NCBI RefSeq assembly: GCF_023740735.1
Contig: NZ_JAMRXH010000002.1
Location: forward strand, 248,001-312,000
Length of the DNA: 64,000 bases
Source: Nocardia sp. CDC159
GTDB taxonomy: Bacteria; Actinomycetota; Actinomycetes; Mycobacteriales; Mycobacteriaceae
Direction: 5' to 3'
Shown here: positions 58,923 to 64,000 of the stretch, one piece after another
Position numbering within the stretch: the stretch's first letter is position 1
Layout: each line of letters opens with the position of its first letter
Notes under the pieces: generated by a model
Seen by the model: the letters and a program-made list of their open reading frames with translations, nothing else
The model's database searches: none
Told to the model about the DNA's origin: nothing
Position numbers and translations under genes: made by a program

Positions 58923-61205
58923 TCAGCCGAACAGTCGCGGCAGGGTGCCCTCGAAGGCCTCGCGCAGTTCGGCCATGGTGACCGAGAACTGGCCCTGCAC
59001 CTCGACCGAGTCCGAACCCTGGTCCACCACGCCGATGCGCACCCACGGCAGCTGGCGCGCGTCGCACATCTTGGTGAAGCGGGTCTCCTCCGAACGCGGC
59101 ACCGCGACCAGCACCCGGCCCGCCGATTCGGAGAACAGGGTCACGAACGGGTCGGCGTCCTCGGGAAGCAGGACGCGGCAACCGGTCTCGCCCGCCAGCG
59201 CGGCCTCGACGACCGCCTGAGCCAGTCCGCCCTCGCTGAGATCGTGTGCGGCACTGATCATTCCGTCGCGCGAACCGGCGGTCAGGATCTCGGCGAGCAG
59301 CTGCTCGCGGGCCAGGTCGACGCGCGGCGGGACGCCGCCGAGGTGATCGTGTTCGACCTGCGCCCAGATGGATCCGCCGAATTCGTCGCGGGTCTCGCCG
59401 AGCAGGATCAGTGTCTCGCCCGGCTCGGTGCCGAATCCGGTCGGGATGCGGCGGTGCACATCGTCGATGACACCCAGCACACCCACCACCGGGGTCGGCA
59501 GGATGGCGGTCTGCCCGGTCTGGTTGTAGAAGCTGACATTGCCGCCGGTGACCGGGATGCCCAGGGCCGCACAGCCATCCGCCAGACCGCGCACGGCCTG
59601 CTGGAACTGCCACATCACGCCCGGATCCTCCGGGGAACCGAAGTTGAGGCAGTTGGTGACGGCCTTCGGGGTCGCGCCCGTGGTCGCGACATTGCGGAAC
59701 GCCTCGGCCAGCGCCAGCTGCGCGCCCGCGTACGGATCGAGTTTGGTGTAGCGGCCCGAGGCGTCGGTGGCCAGCGCGATACCGCGGCCGGATTCCTCGT
59801 CGATGCGAACCACACCGGCGTCGGCGTGCTCGGCCAGCACGGTGTTGCCGCGCACGTAGCGGTCGTACTGCTCGGTGATCCAGCGGCGGCTGCACAGCTG
59901 CGGGCTGGCGATCATCTTCAGCAGCGTCGCGCGCAGTTCGTCGCCGGTCTTGGGGCGCGCCAACGTATCCGGGGTGTCGGCGATCAGGGCGTCCTGGTCG
60001 GCGGGCCGCTGCACGGGGCGCTCGTAGACCGGGCCCTGGTGGGCGACCGTGCGTGGCGGCACGTCGACCACGGTCTCACCGTGCCAGGTGATCACGAGCC
60101 GGTCGCCGTCGGTGACCTCGCCGATCACCGTGGCCAGCACGTCCCACTTCTCGCAGACCGCCATGAACGCGTCCACGTTCTCCGGTGCCACGACCGCGCA
60201 CATGCGCTCCTGCGATTCGCTCGACAGGATCTCCGCCGGGGTCATATTGGCCGCGCGCAGCGGCACCCGGTCCAGCTCCACGTGCATGCCGCCGTCCCCG
60301 GCCGCCGCGAGTTCGGAGGTCGCACACGACAATCCGGCCCCGCCCAGGTCCTGGATGCCGACCACGAGCCCCGCGTGATACAGCTCGAGACAGCATTCGA
60401 TGAGGACCTTCTCCGCGAACGGATCGCCCACCTGCACGCTCGGCAGCTTCTTGCGGCCGGTGCCGGACTCGTCGCCGGAGAAGGTGTCCGAGGCCAGCAC
60501 CGACACCCCGCCGATGCCGTCGAGGCCGGTGCGCGCGCCGAACAGAATGATCTTGTTGCCGGTACCCGACGCGAAGGCCAGGTGCAGGTCCTCCACTCGC
60601 ATCACGCCCGCGCACAGGGCGTTCACCAGCGGATTGCCCTGATAGGACGCGTCGAATACGGTCTCGCCGCCCACATTCGGCAGGCCCAGCGAATTGCCGT
60701 ACCCGCCGACGCCGCGCACCACGCCGTCCACCACGCGCCGGGTGTCGGGATGATCGGCCGCGCCGAAGCGCAGCTGGTCCATCACCGCGATCGGCCGCGC
60801 GCCCATAGCCATGATGTCGCGCACGATGCCGCCCACGCCGGTCGCCGCGCCCTGATACGGCTCCACGTAGGACGGGTGGTTGTGGCTTTCGACCTTGAAC
60901 GTCACCGCCCAGCCGTCGCCGATGTCGACCACACCCGCGTTCTCGCCGATGCCCGCGAGCATGGACTCGCGCATCTCGTCGGTGGTGGTCTGGCCGAAGT
61001 AGCGCAGATGCACCTTGGAGGACTTGTAGGAGCAGTGCTCGCTCCACATCACCGAGTACATCGCCAGCTCGGCGTCGGTGGGCCGACGGCCGAGGATCTC
61101 CCTGATCCGGGCGTATTCGTCGTCCTTGAGCCCAAGTTCGGAGTAGGGCTGCGGAGTGTCCGGGGTTGCTGCGGCGGCGCTGACGGTGTCGACGTGGGCG
61201 GTCAC
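58923..61205 (-). CDS. purL: Phosphoribosylformylglycinamidine synthase subunit PurL
   Basis: The 760-residue small-type PurL makes FGAM from FGAR, glutamine-derived ammonia and ATP together with PurS and PurQ, which are not in the window. Motifs: [98 protein letters not shown] and [14 protein letters not shown]. Two AIR-synthase-like halves are visible. The GTG start at 61205 is followed by a 20-residue non-conserved extension. It sits 6 bases from the YiaAB gene and diverges from a GT87 gene. Confidence 0.96.
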   Translation of the reverse strand: MTAHVDTVSAAAATPDTPQPYSELGLKDDEYARIREILGRRPTDAELAMYSVMWSEHCSYKSSKVHLRYFGQTTTDEMRESMLAGIGENAGVVDIGDGWAVTFKVESHNHPSYVEPYQGAATGVGGIVRDIMAMGARPIAVMDQLRFGAADHPDTRRVVDGVVRGVGGYGNSLGLPNVGGETVFDASYQGNPLVNALCAGVMRVEDLHLAFASGTGNKIILFGARTGLDGIGGVSVLASDTFSGDESGTGRKKLPSVQVGDPFAEKVLIECCLELYHAGLVVGIQDLGGAGLSCATSELAAAGDGGMHVELDRVPLRAANMTPAEILSSESQERMCAVVAPENVDAFMAVCEKWDVLATVIGEVTDGDRLVITWHGETVVDVPPRTVAHQGPVYERPVQRPADQDALIADTPDTLARPKTGDELRATLLKMIASPQLCSRRWITEQYDRYVRGNTVLAEHADAGVVRIDEESGRGIALATDASGRYTKLDPYAGAQLALAEAFRNVATTGATPKAVTNCLNFGSPEDPGVMWQFQQAVRGLADGCAALGIPVTGGNVSFYNQTGQTAILPTPVVGVLGVIDDVHRRIPTGFGTEPGETLILLGETRDEFGGSIWAQVEHDHLGGVPPRVDLAREQLLAEILTAGSRDGMISAAHDLSEGGLAQAVVEAALAGETGCRVLLPEDADPFVTLFSESAGRVLVAVPRSEETRFTKMCDARQLPWVRIGVVDQGSDSVEVQGQFSVTMAELREAFEGTLPRLFG

Positions 61206-61274
61206 AGGCGCAGTCTAGTGGGTGCCCAACCCACCCCGACCAGCGAGCTCCGCTGTACCCGATACGCTGAGCCG

Positions 61275-62594
61275 GTGAACGATCGATCCAGGGTCGCGGA
61301 TCCGGACGAACTGCCCGTGACCAATTCAGCAGGGCCGTCCACCGCGAGTCCGGCGGCCCGCCAACGGCGTTTGCTGGGAGTTTCCCTCGCGCTGTTCGCC
61401 GTCTCGTCGATCGTGTTGTATCTCACCAAACAGTGGCACGGCTATATCGATCTCCAGGTCTATCGCAACGGCGCCCGGGTCTGGCTCGACGGCGGCGATC
61501 TGTACGGCCCCCTGCCGAAGTCGGGTGGGATCGGCCTGCCGTTCACCTATCCCCCGCTGGCCGCCCTGTTCTTCGCGCCGCTGGCGCTGCTGCCGCTGCA
61601 CTGGGCCGAATGGCTGGTGCTGGCCACCTCGATCGCCGCCCTGGGCGCCACGCTGTGGGTGCTGCTGGACCGGCTGCGCCCGAATCTGGATCGAACCACC
61701 AAGTGGGCGTTGGTGATCGGCGCGGTCGCGCTGCTCGGATTGTCCGAACCCGTCCGCCAGACCTACAACTTCGGGCAGATCAATCTGGTGCTCATGGCGG
61801 CGGTCGCGCTGGACGCCCTGGTGCGCCGCCCGTTCTGGCCGCGCGGGATGCTGATCGGAATCGCGGTATCCATCAAGCTGATTCCGGCGGGATTTCTGCT
61901 GTACTTCCTGCTCCGCGTGGACTGGCGGGCAGTGCTGCGCGGGGATCGGCGAGTGCTGCACAGCGCCGCGGGGCGGGCGATCGGCACGCTGCTGGCCTCC
62001 GCCGTCGGGGCGATCACGCTCGGATTCCTACTGTTCCCGAAGGATTCGGCGAACTACTGGTTGCACACCATGCTCGACACCGGCCGGATCGGGCCGCCGC
62101 AGTTCGCGGGCAACCAGTCGCTGAAGGGCTTCGCCTTCCGCCTGGGCGTCGCCGATTCGACCGCCATCACGATCTGGATCCTGTTGTCGCTCATCGTGGT
62201 GGCGCTGGCGGCGGTGTGGATGAAGCGCCTGATCGACGACGGCCGCACGGTGTCGGCGCTGCTGGTGAACGCCGCCGCGATCCTGCTGGTGTCGCCGGTG
62301 TCGTGGTCGCATCACTGGGTGTGGATCGCCCCGGCGCTGATCGTCGCCGCCGATACGATCGTGGGGGGTGCGCGGCGGCGCTGGTTCCTCGTCGGCACGG
62401 GGGCGATCGTCGTGCTGTTCATGGTCGGGCCGCAGTGGCTGCTGCCGCATCACCAGGACCGCGAGCTGGGCTGGTCCTGGTGGCAGCAGATCGTCGGCAG
62501 CGGCTACGTGCTGGTCACCCTCGCCGCGCTGGTGATCGGCGCCCTCGCCTACCGACCGGCCGGGGTCAGGAAGGCCGTCAGCGCCGCCGAATAG
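61275..62594 (+). CDS. GT87-type polyprenol-phosphate-mannose-dependent mannosyltransferase
   Basis: The 439-residue protein is a GT-C enzyme (GT87/DUF2029) with about ten helices. The first extracytoplasmic loop reads [28 protein letters not shown] with the catalytic aspartate of the family, and [40 protein letters not shown] and [12 protein letters not shown] follow. Relatives (PimE, Rv2181) add alpha-1,2-mannose to phosphatidylinositol mannosides or lipoarabinomannan outside the membrane using the lipid donor made by ppm1 at 8 kb. GTG 61275 lies 6 bases after TACGCT (61263-61268), a leaderless layout. Its 3' end overlaps the opposite M18 gene by 46 bases. Confidence 0.88.
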   Translation: MNDRSRVADPDELPVTNSAGPSTASPAARQRRLLGVSLALFAVSSIVLYLTKQWHGYIDLQVYRNGARVWLDGGDLYGPLPKSGGIGLPFTYPPLAALFFAPLALLPLHWAEWLVLATSIAALGATLWVLLDRLRPNLDRTTKWALVIGAVALLGLSEPVRQTYNFGQINLVLMAAVALDALVRRPFWPRGMLIGIAVSIKLIPAGFLLYFLLRVDWRAVLRGDRRVLHSAAGRAIGTLLASAVGAITLGFLLFPKDSANYWLHTMLDTGRIGPPQFAGNQSLKGFAFRLGVADSTAITIWILLSLIVVALAAVWMKRLIDDGRTVSALLVNAAAILLVSPVSWSHHWVWIAPALIVAADTIVGGARRRWFLVGTGAIVVLFMVGPQWLLPHHQDRELGWSWWQQIVGSGYVLVTLAALVIGALAYRPAGVRKAVSAAE

Positions 62595-63838
62595 GCCCAG
62601 ACGTCCTGCGCGCCCATCAGCTCGCGCGCCGAGTGCATCGCCAGCTGCGGTGCGCCCACATCGACGGTCGGCATTCCGGTGCGGGCCGCGGTCATCGGGC
62701 CGATCGTGCTGCCGCACGGCAGATCCGCGCGATGCACGTACCGCTGCAGTGGCACCTCGGCCTGCGCGCAGGCCAGTGCGAAGGCGGCCGCGCCGACCGC
62801 GTCGGTGGCGTAGCGCAGATTCTGGTTGACCTTGAGCACCGGGCCGCCGTTGATCTGGATGCGGTGCGAGGGCTCGTGCCGCTCGGGATAGTTCGGATGG
62901 GTGGCATGCGCCATATCCCCCGATGCGCAGATCGAACCGGCCAGTGCCGCAAGGTATTCCGAACGCCCGCCGCCGCGGGCCAGCACGATCCGCTCCAGCA
63001 CCGCGGGCAGCAGATCCGACTGCGCGCCGCGATCGGACTGGCTGCCCACCTCCTCGTGATCGAAGATCGCCAGCACCGGCGTCGCCGCGCCGGGCCGCTC
63101 GGTGGCGGCCAGGAAGGCGTGCAGTCCGGCGTAGCAGGTGCCCTGATTGTCCAGCCGGGGCGCGCTCACCAGGTCACCGTCGCGGCCGACCAACCGGCTC
63201 GGGGTCAGATCGTGGGTCATGAGCTCCCAGCCCAGCACCTCCCCCGGCGCGACGCCCGCATGCTCGGCCACGTACGCGAGGAACGAGCGCGGCTCGCTGC
63301 CCACTCCCCAGACCGCGTTCACATGCCGCTGCGGATCCAGCGTCACCCCTCGCCGATCCTCCGACAGGTGGATGGCCAGCTGCGGCACCCGCAGCACCGG
63401 CTCATCGATGCGAACCAGCTTCTCCGCCATACCGTTTCCGGAACGCACGGTGAGCCGCCCGGAGACGCCCAGCTCGCGATCGAGCCAGGAATTCAGCCAC
63501 GCGCCGCCATAGGGCTCGAGTCCGACCAGCTGCCAGCCCGCCACCGCCAGATCGGGATGCTGTTTGACCCGCAGATTCGGGCTGTCGGTATGCGCGCCCA
63601 CCACCCGGAACGCCCCCGCGGGCTCGGTATCGCCCTCGGCCCACGCCACCAGTGATCCGCCCCGCACCACGTAGTACCGCCCGGCACCCGCCTCGGTCCA
63701 CGGCCGCGCCTCGGGCAGTTCGACGAATCCCCGCACCGCCAATTCGGCTGCGACGGTGTGCACGACGTGGAACGGGGACGGCGACGCGTCGACGAAGGCA
63801 CACAGCCCGGACGCGCTCGCGGTTGTCGAGACCGGCAT
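62549..63838 (-). CDS. apeB: M18-family aspartyl aminopeptidase
   Basis: A 429-residue zinc aminopeptidase of the M18 family. Zinc and catalytic residues are in [17 protein letters not shown] (His-Thr-Asp near 83), [16 protein letters not shown] (about 228), [22 protein letters not shown] (Glu pair near 263) and [13 protein letters not shown] (His near 400). The family releases N-terminal acidic or neutral residues in the cytosol. The ATG at 63838 is the first start. M. tuberculosis has a homologue (pepC, Rv0800, by recollection) near purL, in keeping with the synteny seen here. Confidence 0.92.
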   Translation of the reverse strand: MPVSTTASASGLCAFVDASPSPFHVVHTVAAELAVRGFVELPEARPWTEAGAGRYYVVRGGSLVAWAEGDTEPAGAFRVVGAHTDSPNLRVKQHPDLAVAGWQLVGLEPYGGAWLNSWLDRELGVSGRLTVRSGNGMAEKLVRIDEPVLRVPQLAIHLSEDRRGVTLDPQRHVNAVWGVGSEPRSFLAYVAEHAGVAPGEVLGWELMTHDLTPSRLVGRDGDLVSAPRLDNQGTCYAGLHAFLAATERPGAATPVLAIFDHEEVGSQSDRGAQSDLLPAVLERIVLARGGGRSEYLAALAGSICASGDMAHATHPNYPERHEPSHRIQINGGPVLKVNQNLRYATDAVGAAAFALACAQAEVPLQRYVHRADLPCGSTIGPMTAARTGMPTVDVGAPQLAMHSARELMGAQDVWAYSAALTAFLTPAGR

Positions 63839-63848
63839 ACCGGAAATC

Positions 63849-64000
63849 CTAGACGCGGCTGATCTCGTCGACCTGTTCCTGCGCCTTGACCGCGTCGGTC
63901 ACCCAGGTCCGGTAGAAGTCCAGCGGGCATTCGGCCAGGCCGCGGCGGCCGACGTTCACCTTGTTCAATCCGGTCGCGCCGCGGTGCAGCAGGGCGTGCA
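63849..64000 (-). CDS. C-terminal end of a gene cut by the window end
   Basis: On the minus strand an open frame enters at the window edge and stops with TAG at 63849-63851. The visible 49 residues run [19 protein letters not shown], then a cysteine in [13 protein letters not shown], and end [10 protein letters not shown]. Codon use is normal for this genome, so it is a real coding end. I do not recognise the family from this part. It lies 10 bases upstream of the M18 gene, likely in the same transcript. Confidence 0.6.
   Translation of the reverse strand, partial: HALLHRGATGLNKVNVGRRGLAECPLDFYRTWVTDAVKAQEQVDEISRV

Noticed and set aside
59244-61274. Very long plus-strand open frame upstream of the GT87 gene
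   Set aside because: It is the antisense shadow of purL. The translation is low-complexity (His/Arg/Asp/Val-rich) and only the part after 61275 is protein-like.

Overview
The window is high-GC actinobacterial chromosome, most likely from Nocardia or a close relative in the Mycobacteriales. The pointers are salicylate-type siderophore genes under IdeR-like iron boxes, mycothiol synthase, a GlnR-type orphan regulator, DUF3558 and WXG100-like proteins, many GTG starts and several probable leaderless transcripts. As I recall it, the order pepC - purL - sterol carrier protein - purF - purM - DUF3073 - ygfZ/pabC - nitrobindin - sseC - cysA - thioredoxin - DUF2993 - glnR - mshD - (pst) - phoU - LCP protein - dus - desA1 matches the Mycobacterium tuberculosis Rv0800-Rv0824 interval, read here in reverse and interrupted by accessory blocks.

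Layout. 1-3.7 kb: two convergent siderophore-starter genes (salicyl-AMP ligase, salicylate synthase), each with an iron box on its outer side and a tandem-repeat patch between them. 3.8-8.6 kb: glycerolipid acyltransferases (plsB and a HAD-PlsC fusion), polyprenol-phosphate mannose synthase and a small SPOR-like protein. 9-11.2 kb: tRNA-Glu, -Asp and -Phe on the minus strand, a TetR-type gene, a gene-poor stretch and tRNA-Lys. 11.3-17.3 kb: DUF937 protein, acyl-ACP desaturase, tRNA-dihydrouridine synthase, LCP cell-wall ligase and PhoU. 17.3-25 kb: MFS exporter, pstSCAB behind a PHO box, and mshD coupled to glnR. 25-29.5 kb: DUF2993 protein, thioredoxin-like protein, then a Cys-rich leader peptide with an attenuator-like hairpin, DUF4395, cysA-type sulfurtransferase, sseC, and a 31-residue membrane microprotein coupled to nitrobindin.

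29.4-33.1 kb is the most accessory part: a Uma2 protein, an operon made of a frameshifted membrane protein, an EspC/WXG100-like helical protein, an unknown protein and a DUF3558 lipoprotein, and then an apparently free-standing RNA on the minus strand with its own promoter, a 12-codon ORF and a terminator. 33.1-39.4 kb: cytochrome bd operon cydABDC. 39.4-45.1 kb: pabC, ygfZ-MOSC-asparaginase operon, DUF3073 and purM. 45.2-52.5 kb: hydrolase/TetR pair with a perfect operator palindrome, and a dppABC-DF peptide importer. 52.5-64 kb: purF, a DUF3533 membrane protein, a sterol-carrier-like protein, a CPBP protease coupled to an Abhydrolase_9 membrane protein, a YiaAB protein, purL, a GT87 mannosyltransferase, an M18 aminopeptidase and one gene cut by the window end.

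The parts fit together as iron, phosphate, sulfur and nitrogen homeostasis (siderophore, pst/phoU, cysA/sseC leader, glnR) with core purine, lipid and envelope functions. All functional names rest on reading the translated sequence and recalled family motifs; no database search was run.
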